From: JALRBM01 sp964615445
GTDB lineage: Bacteria > Patescibacteriota > Saccharimonadia > Saccharimonadales > Saccharimonadaceae
Length of the DNA: 61,513 bases
Assembly (NCBI GenBank): GCA_964615445.1
Contig: CAZTOK010000005.1
Span: forward strand, 1 to 61,513
Direction of reading: 5' to 3'
Shown: positions 53,107 through 60,279 of the stretch, in pieces
Position numbering within the stretch: position 1 is the stretch's first letter
Layout: every line of letters starts with the position of its first letter
Notes under the pieces: model-generated
What the model was told of the DNA's origin: nothing
Seen by the model: only the letters and a program-made list of their open reading frames with translations
The model's database searches: none
Program-made: the position numbers and the translations under genes

Positions 53107-53597
53107 CAGCTTATTAGCCCTAGCCCTGCAAGACGCACGCTCATTGCAACCGTTGGCACATTGAATATCTTTGCGCAACGCTCGATGTCAGTTGTGGCGC
53201 CCCAAGCTTCTTCAACCAGTGTTTGCGGCATAAGTAAACTCAGCGCAAAGCAATTCGCTTCACTTTCGAGCTGCCCTTGAGCGCTAAAAAGTGTATCTTT
53301 ATCAATTAATCCTTTTTCTTTTTGAAGAACATCTTTGTGCAAAAAATAATGGCCAAGACTGTGGGCGAGTGCAAAGTGCTGGTGGCTTGATTGCTTTTCG
53401 GAATTAATTAAAACGCTGTATGTTTTTTCATCAGGCTCATACAGAGTGACACCAGTGATGGTAGGGTTTTCAAGATCCGCAAAAAAGATATTAAGGTCTT
53501 GATATAGATGTGTCACTATTTCGTGTGGAAATGGTGCCACCTTTTGTGGATTTAGTTGTTGGGCGTAGGCTTCGCCAAGTAGCTCGATCTCTTTCAC
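53106..53597 (-). CDS. ImmA/IrrE-like protein with altered active site
   Basis: This 163 aa protein has the ImmA/IrrE metallopeptidase fold: FALAHSLGHYFLH (from residue 75) and ESEANCFALSLLMP (111-124). The metal ligands His79, His83 and Glu113 are kept, but the catalytic Glu of HExxH is Ser80 (HSLGH). It is therefore probably a non-catalytic sensor or binding protein. No HTH domain is fused or adjacent. It starts with GTG, 7 nt after a TACACT box, and is coupled to the downstream membrane-protein gene. Confidence 0.85.
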   Translation of the reverse strand: MKEIELLGEAYAQQLNPQKVAPFPHEIVTHLYQDLNIFFADLENPTITGVTLYEPDEKTYSVLINSEKQSSHQHFALAHSLGHYFLHKDVLQKEKGLIDKDTLFSAQGQLESEANCFALSLLMPQTLVEEAWGATTDIERCAKIFNVPTVAMSVRLAGLGLIS

Positions 53598-53604
53598 TAC
53601 CTGT

Positions 53605-53633
53605 AGTGTAGACTACCCTCGTAGCCATAACAA
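53605..53633 (-). promoter_or_regulatory. Promoter of the ImmA-like operon, leaderless type
   Basis: TTGTTA (53628-53633), 17 bp, TACACT (53605-53610) on the minus strand, ending 7 nt before the GTG start. Confidence 0.65.
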
Positions 53634-53647
53634 GTAGGAGTAGGGTA

Positions 53648-53680
53648 TGAGAGGAGCCCTGCGATGCAGGACTCCTCTCA
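53648..53680 (-). terminator. Strong hairpin after the orphan 111 aa gene
   Basis: TGAGAGGAG pairs with CTCCTCTCA and, after one mismatch, CCTGC with GCAGG around a GAT loop. It lies 27 nt past the stop and just before the ImmA promoter. There is no T run. Confidence 0.65.
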
Positions 53681-53707
53681 TGGAGTGGATTTCTGCAAGC
53701 AGGGCTA

Positions 53708-54043
53708 TTACGGAACCATGAAGTTACATACGCTCAGCACACGGCCGAACGGGGGCTGGCCCATGTAGTAGGCGAACGATACGTTCAATCCTCGCGGAAG
53801 GTCACGGTAAATCATGCTTTCGACGACGGACCTTCCGAAGGGCGTGTCGTGCTCGATGGCGACAATGGGGTTCTCGGTTGGCCTGTTGGCGTTGTAGGCG
53901 TACATGAGCATCATGAGATATGTGAAAAGGCGTTCTGGATCGGCTGTAGCCAAGTGTGCAAGCTCCAGGCCACTCATCTCGCGCAGCCTGTTCATGATCT
54001 GCGTGCAGGTGGCTTCGTCTGTCACGAAACGGAAGAGGTTCAC
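53708..54043 (-). CDS. Orphan 111 aa protein, GC-rich
   Basis: This 111 aa protein has a helical N-terminal half (TQIMNRLREMSGLELAHLA) and a C-terminal part with PFGRSVVESMIYRDLP and PPFGRVLSVCNF. No known motif. It starts with GTG behind AAGGGAG, with a TATAAT box near 54082-54087. Its GC content is higher than that of the flanking DUF427 and ImmA-like genes, suggesting recent acquisition. Confidence 0.65.
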   Translation of the reverse strand: MNLFRFVTDEATCTQIMNRLREMSGLELAHLATADPERLFTYLMMLMYAYNANRPTENPIVAIEHDTPFGRSVVESMIYRDLPRGLNVSFAYYMGQPPFGRVLSVCNFMVP

Positions 54044-54125
54044 GATACGCTCCCTTGATCGGTCGAATAGTTCCGTTGATGATTATAACATAAAAGTGAT
54101 ATATATCAATGGATGAGTTTTTTGA

Positions 54126-54131
54126 TATACT
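54126..54131 (+). promoter_or_regulatory. Extended -10 of the DUF427 gene, leaderless type
   Basis: TGA-TATACT ends 6 nt before the ATG at 54138, with no RBS. Confidence 0.65.
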
Positions 54132-54137
54132 AACTAC

Positions 54138-54440
54138 ATGAAAGCAATTTGGAAAAATACAGTTATCGCAGAAGCACCAAAGGAAAAGCTTATACGTATT
54201 GAAGGCAATTGGTATTTTCCGCCAAATGCAATTAAGCGGGAATATTTTAAAGAGAGTGATCATCATACTATTTGTCCTTGGAAGGGTGAGGCAAGCTACT
54301 ACGATGTGGCTGTGGATGGTGAAACAAATGAGTTTGGAGCATGGTATTATCCGGAACCAAAAAACGGCTCTGTAGAGCGCGTTGGAAAAGATTTTGCAAA
54401 TTATGTTGCGTTTTGGAATGGGATTGAAGTAGCAGAGTAA
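54138..54440 (+). CDS. DUF427 domain protein
   Basis: This 100 aa protein matches DUF427: AIWKNTVIAEA, NWYFPPNAIKREYF, then TICPWKGEASYYDV and GAWYYPEP. Members are small beta-rich proteins widespread in bacteria and fungi; the molecular function is not established. It sits alone between two leftward orphan genes. Confidence 0.92.
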   Translation: MKAIWKNTVIAEAPKEKLIRIEGNWYFPPNAIKREYFKESDHHTICPWKGEASYYDVAVDGETNEFGAWYYPEPKNGSVERVGKDFANYVAFWNGIEVAE

Positions 54441-54449
54441 ATTCTGGGA

Positions 54450-54511
54450 AATACGACAGGCAGACCTGTAGATGCGTAAGTGCATCCTAAAGAGGGTCTG
54501 CCTGTCGTATT
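54450..54511 (-). terminator. Perfect 17 bp stem with inner hairpin
   Basis: AATACGACAGGCAGACC (54450-54466) pairs perfectly with 54495-54511, enclosing a second stem GATGC/GCATC (54471-54486). It begins 12 nt past the stop of the leftward orphan gene and 9 nt past the DUF427 stop. Confidence 0.75.
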
Positions 54512-54523
54512 CACCTAAGTAGT

Positions 54524-54946
54524 TTACACAGTGGCGAACTTGATGTTCTCGCGCATCTGGCGCGCCACGGTGTAGAAGTACAGGCTCAGGAAGTTCACCA
54601 GTCGCTGGACGATGGCGTCCCAGACGAAGGCGAATTCCTCGGTTGCGAAGTCTGAGTCGTTGGTGTACGGATTAACGTAGGCCAGCATCCCCATGGTGAC
54701 GGGGACCCGGATGGTGCCAACCTCGATGATTGCGCAGCCCCACGTGGTGTGAGACACCTGGGCGCCGATGTCGTTAATGAACGCGCCGACATAGGTTGCG
54801 TGCGTCACCAGCAGTTGGTTGACCTCATTCATGGTGTCCCGAAACGCGTTGATGATCGTTGGGTTGGAGTTGTTCTTGCGAATAAGCTCGATGAGCTCCG
54901 TGATGTCCAGGACCATGGTCGCGTTGGAAAACGTGCCCGTGCTCAT
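54524..54946 (-). CDS. Orphan 140 aa protein, GC-rich
   Basis: This 140 aa protein has no signal peptide. It reads as helix (ITELIELIRKNN), helix (AFRDTMNEVNQLLVTHATYVGAF), a beta-like middle (WGCAIIEVGTIRVPVTMGML) and a C-terminal helical part (FVWDAIVQRLVNFLSLYFY). No family is recognised. RBS GAGAGG. GC is 34 of 60 in the line from 54541 against 24 of 60 in the line from 54181 within DUF427, consistent with foreign origin. Confidence 0.65.
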   Translation of the reverse strand: MSTGTFSNATMVLDITELIELIRKNNSNPTIINAFRDTMNEVNQLLVTHATYVGAFINDIGAQVSHTTWGCAIIEVGTIRVPVTMGMLAYVNPYTNDSDFATEEFAFVWDAIVQRLVNFLSLYFYTVARQMRENIKFATV

Positions 54947-55054
54947 GGGGTAGGGCCTCTCTTTAGAAGGTCTGCTTGTCGATGCTCGTACTTACTAACA
55001 AGCAGTAGTACTTAATATTATTTTAGCATAAATCATACAAAATATCAAATATGA

Positions 55055-55060
55055 TATGCT
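55055..55060 (+). promoter_or_regulatory. Extended -10 of the CYTH gene, leaderless type
   Basis: TGA-TATGCT ends 9 nt before the ATG at 55070. Confidence 0.5.
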
Positions 55061-55069
55061 AATGTGCAT

Positions 55070-55654
55070 ATGAATACTGAAATTGAAGTGAAGTTCCTTA
55101 ACATTGATCACAATGCCATGCGAGATACACTGCGTGCAATAGGAGCTATATGTGAACAGCCAATGCGGCTTATGCGCCGCGTTACTATTGACGCTCCTGT
55201 TATGAAAGAGAAAAACGCCTATCTCCGCGTGCGTGACGAAGGCCATCAGGTCACTTTAACTTATAAACAGTTTGATGCGCTTGCCATTGATGGAGCTAAG
55301 GAAATTGAAGAGGTGGTAGAAGATTTTGATGCCACCATCGCTATTTTGAAGGCGGCTGGCCTACCATATAGCTCATTCCAAGAGTCAAAGCGCGAAACCT
55401 GGAAATTAAATGATATTGAAATCGTTCTTGATGAATGGCCGTGGCTTAATCCATATATAGAAATTGAAGCGGATAGTCAGGAAAAATTACAACACACGGC
55501 AAAATTATTGCAGCTTGACTGGAATAGTGCGGCATTCGGTGATGTTATGGTGGCGTATCGTGCGCAGTATCTGCATCTGAACGAACACGATACTATCGGT
55601 ACTATTCCGGAGGCAAAATTTGGCATGCCGCTACCTGACTTATTGAAGCCATAA
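55070..55654 (+). CDS. CYTH domain protein (class IV adenylate cyclase/thiamine-triphosphatase-like)
   Basis: This 194 aa protein has the N-terminal TEIEVKFLNID (ExExK motif), AYLRVRDEGHQVTLTYK, EIEEVVEDF and IEIVLDEWPWLNPYIEIEAD, the acidic and basic residues of the triphosphate tunnel. Members hydrolyse inorganic triphosphate or thiamine triphosphate, or make cAMP; which applies here is unknown. The ATG at 55070 is preferred to a GTG at 55064 because of the promoter. Confidence 0.9.
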   Translation: MNTEIEVKFLNIDHNAMRDTLRAIGAICEQPMRLMRRVTIDAPVMKEKNAYLRVRDEGHQVTLTYKQFDALAIDGAKEIEEVVEDFDATIAILKAAGLPYSSFQESKRETWKLNDIEIVLDEWPWLNPYIEIEADSQEKLQHTAKLLQLDWNSAAFGDVMVAYRAQYLHLNEHDTIGTIPEAKFGMPLPDLLKP

Positions 55655-55738
55655 CTGCTCTGCACCTCTGATGCGTATATTGCACAGCCTTCATTTGCTC
55701 GATATAATAGAACTAACCTTAGTGGAGGACGTGTAACC

Positions 55739-56395
55739 ATGAAGGACGAAAACTCAACTGAATTTGGTGAGTTGCCAGTGCAGTTTCCTGTACAAGGATC
55801 GCGCTACAACTCGTTGATACGTTCCAGTAAACGGCTTGGCCGTATTGCGACGCGTGCGCTCGGAGATATTAAGCAAGTGCTCCATAAAGAGATAATCTTG
55901 CCTCAGCCTGCTGAGAAAATCATGGATAATCTTGCGCGAATTCCTGGCTTGAAAACAAAAAAGAAAAAACTTGATGAAATAGATGCCCTTAAAAAGGTAG
56001 TAAAGCGGTCCCATGAGGTTCTGGCGCGTGCCAGGACCGTTTTTCCAATGCAGCTATTTCCTGATAGAATCGTGATAGATCGTACTAAAATTACCATCAC
56101 ACGACGCGATTTTTTCTGGACGTCAAATGTGATTGGTATTCGCATAGAAGACATTTTAAATGTTACTTGTAGTGTTGGCCCGCTGTTCGGATCGGTAAAC
56201 GTAGCAAGTCGCGTGATGAGCTCGATTGACCATTTTTCGATTAACTTTTTGTGGCGAAGTGATGCAATTTATCTAAAGGATGTTATCCAGGGCTATATGA
56301 TTGCCAAACACAATAAAATCGACACAGCAGAACTCTCAAAGAAGGAGCTTCTTGAGACTCTTGTTGAACTTGGCCACGACGCTGAACCGCAGTAG
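55739..56395 (+). CDS. Hypothetical protein with PH-like C-terminal domain
   Basis: This 218 aa protein has a basic N-terminal half with a helical segment (about 70-100) and a C-terminal half that reads like a bacterial PH domain (LFPDRIVIDRTKITITRRDFFW, then RIEDILNVTCSVGPLFGSV). No membrane helix. A TATAAT box near 55703 and a GGAGG RBS precede the ATG. Function is unknown. Confidence 0.72.
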   Translation: MKDENSTEFGELPVQFPVQGSRYNSLIRSSKRLGRIATRALGDIKQVLHKEIILPQPAEKIMDNLARIPGLKTKKKKLDEIDALKKVVKRSHEVLARARTVFPMQLFPDRIVIDRTKITITRRDFFWTSNVIGIRIEDILNVTCSVGPLFGSVNVASRVMSSIDHFSINFLWRSDAIYLKDVIQGYMIAKHNKIDTAELSKKELLETLVELGHDAEPQ

Positions 56396-56397
56396 CG

Positions 56398-56403
56398 TAT
56401 ACT
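56398..56403 (+). promoter_or_regulatory. -10 of the RNase H gene, leaderless type
   Basis: TATACT ends 6 nt before the ATG at 56410. Confidence 0.6.
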
Positions 56404-56409
56404 TAAAGG

Positions 56410-56829
56410 ATGACCGTATATTATACCGATGGCAGCTGCAGTCCGAACCCTGGACCGGGCGGATTTGCCGTTATTAAAAACATGCAGCCAGTAGTGTTGG
56501 GAAAAGAAGCCGATTCAACAAATATTCGTATGGAAGGGAAGGCGCTTACTGCTGCGCTACTACACGCCAATGGTGAAGCCTGCGAAATTTACACTGATAG
56601 TGAATTTTGGATTAATGTTATTACGAAGTGGTCGCTTGGTTGGGAAAAGAATGGTTGGAAAAAGAAAGGTGGCGAGATTAAAAATCTTGATATCGTAAAG
56701 GAGGTCTGTTCACTTTATCGACATTCTCATGCTCAATTAGTGTGGGTACGTGGGCATAATAACGACCCGGGTAATGAGATGGCAGACGAGTGGGCTAATA
56801 AAGCCCGAGAAGGCGCTACATTGTCATGA
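56410..56829 (+). CDS. rnhA: Ribonuclease H, type 1
   Basis: This 139 aa nuclease cuts RNA in RNA-DNA hybrids. The catalytic set is present: Asp7 in YTDGSCSPNPGPGG, Glu in MEGKALTAAL, Asp in IYTDSEFWINVI and the final Asp in WVRGHNNDPGNEMADEWANKA. It overlaps the AlkD gene by 4 nt (ATGA). Confidence 0.95.
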   Translation: MTVYYTDGSCSPNPGPGGFAVIKNMQPVVLGKEADSTNIRMEGKALTAALLHANGEACEIYTDSEFWINVITKWSLGWEKNGWKKKGGEIKNLDIVKEVCSLYRHSHAQLVWVRGHNNDPGNEMADEWANKAREGATLS

Positions 56830-57536
56830 TGACTGCAAAAGAGGTAGAGAAAGCATTGCAGGTTCATGCAGATGCAGAAGATGCAATATTTTTGCAGCGA
56901 TATTTCAAAACCGGCGAGGGTGAATATGGTGCGGGTGATACTTTTATTGGTATTCGTGTACCTGCAATCCGGGCAATTTGTAAAAAGTTTAAAGACTTGC
57001 CGCTTCCAGAAATTGAAAAATTACTTGCAAGTCATGTTCATGAACACCGGGTAGCTGCAGTTATTTTTCTTGCGAACCAATTTGCTAGCGGGCCGGTTGA
57101 TACTCAAAAGCAAATTTTCGATGTATACATAAAAAATGTATACGAGGGTCGAATAAATAATTGGGATATTGTCGATATTTCAGCAGAGTTTATTATTGGC
57201 GAATATCTGCGAGATAAACCTCGGGATCTATTATTCGAAATGGCCAAAAGCGATAATATTTGGCAGCGACGTGTGGCAATATTAAGCGCATTCCAGTTCG
57301 TAAAAAGTGGTGATGCCTCGACCACATTGGCACTTGCTGAAATATTGCTTCATGATCCACACGATCTTATTCAAAAAGCAGTTGGCTGGATGCTCCGAGA
57401 AGTGGGTAAGCGTTGTGATGAATCGCTCCTCCTTTTATTCCTTGAAAAAAACGCTAAAATCATGCCGCGAACTATGCTGCGGTATGCTGTTGAACGGTTG
57501 TCGTCTGAGCAAAAAGCTCGCTTTATGGCGCGTTAG
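56826..57536 (+). CDS. AlkD-like DNA alkylation repair protein
   Basis: This 236 aa HEAT-repeat protein has the AlkD family pattern: GEGEYGAGDTFIGIRVPAIR, NNWDIVDISAEFIIGEYL and SDNIWQRRVAILSAFQFVK, with VGWMLREVGKR. AlkD glycosylases release 3- and 7-alkylpurines. With Ada-AlkA and Ogt it gives this small genome three alkylation repair routes. Its 3' end overlaps the convergent TrmB-like gene by 14 nt. Confidence 0.93.
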   Translation: MMTAKEVEKALQVHADAEDAIFLQRYFKTGEGEYGAGDTFIGIRVPAIRAICKKFKDLPLPEIEKLLASHVHEHRVAAVIFLANQFASGPVDTQKQIFDVYIKNVYEGRINNWDIVDISAEFIIGEYLRDKPRDLLFEMAKSDNIWQRRVAILSAFQFVKSGDASTTLALAEILLHDPHDLIQKAVGWMLREVGKRCDESLLLLFLEKNAKIMPRTMLRYAVERLSSEQKARFMAR

Positions 57537-58317
57537 AGAGGATTGTAGCCTGCTTCCAAACAAGATCGAATAACTGTTTATGTTGCTTGGCAAGCTGTTC
57601 ATTGTAAACTTCAATACCAAAAATATCATCTTTTTCATAGCAGAGCAGTGCGACACAATTGTTATAAATGTATGTCTCAAACTGAATATGAAACTCTTTA
57701 GGACTAATATATCGAGCGCTTGCGAGAGTCTGATATCCTTCGCTTTTAGTCTGTAACTTCCAGTTTGGATTATTCGTAAGATCGAAGCTTGTAAGTTGTT
57801 TTTCCGCCCAAGTTTGGTGCAGTTTTTCGGCAAAATGGTTACCCAGATGTGTCGAGAGAGATTCAAGCTCAAAAACGCGAAATTCCTTGTCCGCTTTAGT
57901 GAGGTTGAAATTCATTTGCTTTAACCCATCCACACCGCGATATTCGATGACCTTTGATGTCTGTGGCGACTGATACTGTAGTCGCGAAAGCAGATGTTGC
58001 ACGGCGGGTAGGTTGGTCTGTAGATTTTCTGCTGCACGTCGTTTCTCGGCTACTAAAAAAGCCAGTACGTCTGGTGGCTGTGCCTCGTAGCTCGTACCGT
58101 AATGGCGTTCGTGAATAGTAACGAGTTGCTTAGTTGCCAATGATTCAAGAAGAGGGTAGAGTTTAGTGCGGCCCGTTTTAAGGTTGCGACTCAGTGAAAG
58201 AACCGTTTGTGGCCCCAGTTGAAGGAGATGTATATAAGCTTCCGTTTGCTCGGCTGAAATATCTAAATGTTTTAAATAGGTGACAACTTTTTGCCTAAGT
58301 GAGTTTTCCACATTCAT
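57523..58317 (-). CDS. TrmB family transcriptional regulator
   Basis: This 264 aa protein has an N-terminal winged helix (YLKHLDISAEQTEAYIHLLQLG, then LSRNLKTGRTKLYPLLESLATKQLV) and a C-terminal effector-like domain. TrmB proteins often control sugar or stress genes. It is divergent from a membrane-protein gene and an inverted repeat lies between. A TACACT box ends 6 nt before the ATG, so the mRNA should be leaderless. Confidence 0.87.
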   Translation of the reverse strand: MNVENSLRQKVVTYLKHLDISAEQTEAYIHLLQLGPQTVLSLSRNLKTGRTKLYPLLESLATKQLVTIHERHYGTSYEAQPPDVLAFLVAEKRRAAENLQTNLPAVQHLLSRLQYQSPQTSKVIEYRGVDGLKQMNFNLTKADKEFRVFELESLSTHLGNHFAEKLHQTWAEKQLTSFDLTNNPNWKLQTKSEGYQTLASARYISPKEFHIQFETYIYNNCVALLCYEKDDIFGIEVYNEQLAKQHKQLFDLVWKQATILSNAP

Positions 58318-58323
58318 GCTTTT

Positions 58324-58329
58324 AGTGTA
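58324..58329 (-). promoter_or_regulatory. Extended -10 of the TrmB-like gene, leaderless type
   Basis: TGC-TACACT on the minus strand, 6 nt before the ATG at 58317. Confidence 0.65.
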
Positions 58330-58338
58330 GCAAACAAA

Positions 58339-58356
58339 TGTCTGTCGATACAGACA
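58339..58356. promoter_or_regulatory. Candidate operator between divergent genes
   Basis: TGTCTGT (58339-58345), CGAT, ACAGACA (58350-58356): a perfect 7 bp inverted repeat. It lies 10 bp upstream of one -10 and directly before the -35 of the other. Confidence 0.6.
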
Positions 58357-58361
58357 ACTTT

Positions 58362-58390
58362 TTTACATTAAATCACGGTACAATTACTAT
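58362..58390 (+). promoter_or_regulatory. Consensus promoter, leaderless type
   Basis: TTTACA (58362-58367), 17 bp, TACTAT (58385-58390), ending 6 nt before the ATG at 58397. Confidence 0.7.
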
Positions 58391-58396
58391 ACAAGT

Positions 58397-58965
58397 ATGA
58401 AAGAAGTGATTATTGTTATTAGCAGCATTGTGAGTCTAATGGGAACCATCCCCTATATTAGGGATATCTTAAAAGGCAAAACGAAACCACGAATTGTATC
58501 GTGGTTGACATGGGCGGTCCTTACGGGAATTGCCACTGCTGCATCGTTTGTTGATCATCAATATCCAAGTGCTATTTTGGCTACATGTATGACGCTCAAC
58601 GCGCTCGCTGTAGTCGTGCTCGGCATTATAAAACATGGCCGAGTGTTGTTTGATAGATTTGATATTGTGTGCCAGCTGCTTGTGGTAGTTGGACTTGCTA
58701 CTTGGTATGTTTTTCAATCGCCCGCAGTAGCAGTGATTGCTGTTATTGTTATCGATGCAATTGCGGGACTACCGACACTTCGTCATGCTTGGCGCTACCC
58801 GAAGAAGAAACAGCCTTTAATTTCGCGACAGCCTCAATTGCGAGTATTCTAACACTCCTTGTGGTTAACAGTCTTTCTATTACTGCGATTGGCTATCCGC
58901 TCTATCTCGTATTTTTTAATGGTTTTGTTGTGTATCTCATTGTTAGGCGTCGGTCAGGTCGATAA
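58397..58965 (+). pseudogene. Multi-pass membrane protein with a frameshift
   Basis: The first frame encodes about 134 residues of a membrane protein (IPYIRDILKGKTKPRIVSW, several helices, VIDAIAGLPTLRHAWRYP) and then runs into an unrelated basic tail, stopping at 58852. From 58801 the overlapping frame continues the fold (EEETAFNFATASIASILTLL, then GYPLYLVFFNGFVVYLIV) to 58965. Joined, they give about 189 residues with the layout of a family common in CPR genomes. One base is missing near 58799-58801. It may be a real pseudogene, a frameshift product or a sequencing error. Confidence 0.72.
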
Positions 58966-59005
58966 TGCTCGTGCTAAAATAAGATAGAAGGAGGCGACAC
59001 GGAGA

Positions 59006-59719
59006 ATGACTGAATCATACGACTTTTCAGGGTTAAAAGCGATCTATTTTAACGGTACGCTTAAAAAATCGCCAGAGGTGAGCAATACCGAAGGCTTACT
59101 TCATGCAAGTATGGGACTCATGGAAAAGCATGGGGTCAAAACTGAGCTTATCCGTACCATTGACCACGATATTGCCACTGGTGTGTATCCAGATATGCGC
59201 GAACATGGCTGGAAGATGGATGAATGGCCGAAACTTTATAAAAAAGTGCAGACAGCAGATATTTTAGTGGTATGTGGCCCCATTTGGTTGGGTGATAATA
59301 GCTCGCAGACGAAAAAACTTATTGAACGCCTTTATGCCAATTCAAGTGAGCTAAATGAAAAAGGACAATATGCCTATTACGGTAAAGTAGGTGGTGCTAT
59401 TATTACCGGCAATGAAGATGGACTTAAACATTGTGCTATGAACATTTTGTACAGTTTGCAGCATATTGGCTATACTATTCCACCGCAAGCAGATGCTGGC
59501 TGGATAGGCGAGGTAGGACCGGGGCCAAGTTATCTTGACGAGGGTTCGGGTGGTCCGGAGAATGATTTTACGAATCGTAATATTACGTTTATGACATACA
59601 ATCTTATGCATATGGCAAAATTGCTTAAAAATGCGGGTGGCGTTCCGGCATATGGAAACCAGCAGGCAAAATGGAAGCATGGCGATCATTTTGGCTATGA
59701 AAATCCTGAATATCGCTGA
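59006..59719 (+). CDS. Flavodoxin-fold NAD(P)H oxidoreductase
   Basis: This 237 aa protein has a flavodoxin-like start (LKAIYFNGTLKKSPEVSNTEGLL), the loop CGPIWLGDNSSQTKKLIERLY and GKVGGAIITGNEDGLKHCAMNILY. This fits the WrbA/NADPH-dependent FMN reductase superfamily; electron acceptor unknown. GGAGG is upstream, with a second GGAG directly before the ATG. Confidence 0.87.
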   Translation: MTESYDFSGLKAIYFNGTLKKSPEVSNTEGLLHASMGLMEKHGVKTELIRTIDHDIATGVYPDMREHGWKMDEWPKLYKKVQTADILVVCGPIWLGDNSSQTKKLIERLYANSSELNEKGQYAYYGKVGGAIITGNEDGLKHCAMNILYSLQHIGYTIPPQADAGWIGEVGPGPSYLDEGSGGPENDFTNRNITFMTYNLMHMAKLLKNAGGVPAYGNQQAKWKHGDHFGYENPEYR

Positions 59720-59735
59720 AGATATAAAGTGAAAA

Positions 59736-59792
59736 CCCCGCAATAAATGCCAGGGCTTTCACGTAGAAGTGTTTAGCGTAGCATGTGCGGGG
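59736..59792 (-). terminator. Terminator of the 113 aa gene
   Basis: CCCCGCA (59736-59742) pairs with TGCGGGG (59786-59792), with a second pairing ATGC/GCAT inside. On the minus strand the stem is followed by TTTT. Confidence 0.6.
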
Positions 59793-59809
59793 AGTTTAGG
59801 CTAAAGGAA

Positions 59810-60151
59810 CTATGACCCTTCGACTACTGATGAATTGAGCGTACTTTCATCTTGCATAAATAGTGTCACGAGCTCTCGTATGCTTGGAAAAACAATCGTT
59901 AAATGACCTTCATCGATTCGAATGCTATGAAGTCGAATGAAGACTTCGTAAGTTAGATTATCATCTTTAACCCATTGAACGCCGCTTGGAAATTCTATAT
60001 TTTCCGCCATCCAGTCGAGAGTAACGACAAATGCCTGATTTGCTACGTCAATTGTAGCGATTTGACCTCTGAAGAGATACTTGCCGTCCATGTTTTTAAT
60101 TTCAATCTGGCCGCCAACAAACGGCGCAACAAGTTCTGCCGTAAGCTCCAT
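59810..60151 (-). CDS. Hypothetical 113 aa protein
   Basis: This 113 aa protein has beta-rich alternation (GGQIEIKNMDGKYLFRGQIATIDVANQAFVVTLDW as a landmark region) that could form a small barrel, and a helical C-terminus. A close relative of SH3-like or PilZ-like barrels cannot be confirmed. RBS AGGAGA. It is another solitary leftward gene with a 3' hairpin, divergent from the KwaB-like gene. Confidence 0.65.
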   Translation of the reverse strand: MELTAELVAPFVGGQIEIKNMDGKYLFRGQIATIDVANQAFVVTLDWMAENIEFPSGVQWVKDDNLTYEVFIRLHSIRIDEGHLTIVFPSIRELVTLFMQDESTLNSSVVEGS

Positions 60152-60279
60152 GAATCTCTCCTAGGTTCCGGAAGTTCCTGGGTGAATTATATAGTATCTC
60201 TAGAGGAGAAATATAAAAAATCTAGCGTTTTATAAACAATATCGCTACAATAAATACAGTTACAACAGAAAGTTAGAAT

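Noticed and set aside
52922..53280. Open frames reading through the N gap
   Set aside because: They include adapter sequence and N bases and are artefacts.
54138..54485. Leftward frame opposite the DUF427 gene
   Set aside because: The plus-strand DUF427 protein is a clear family match with its own promoter; the other frame is a shadow.
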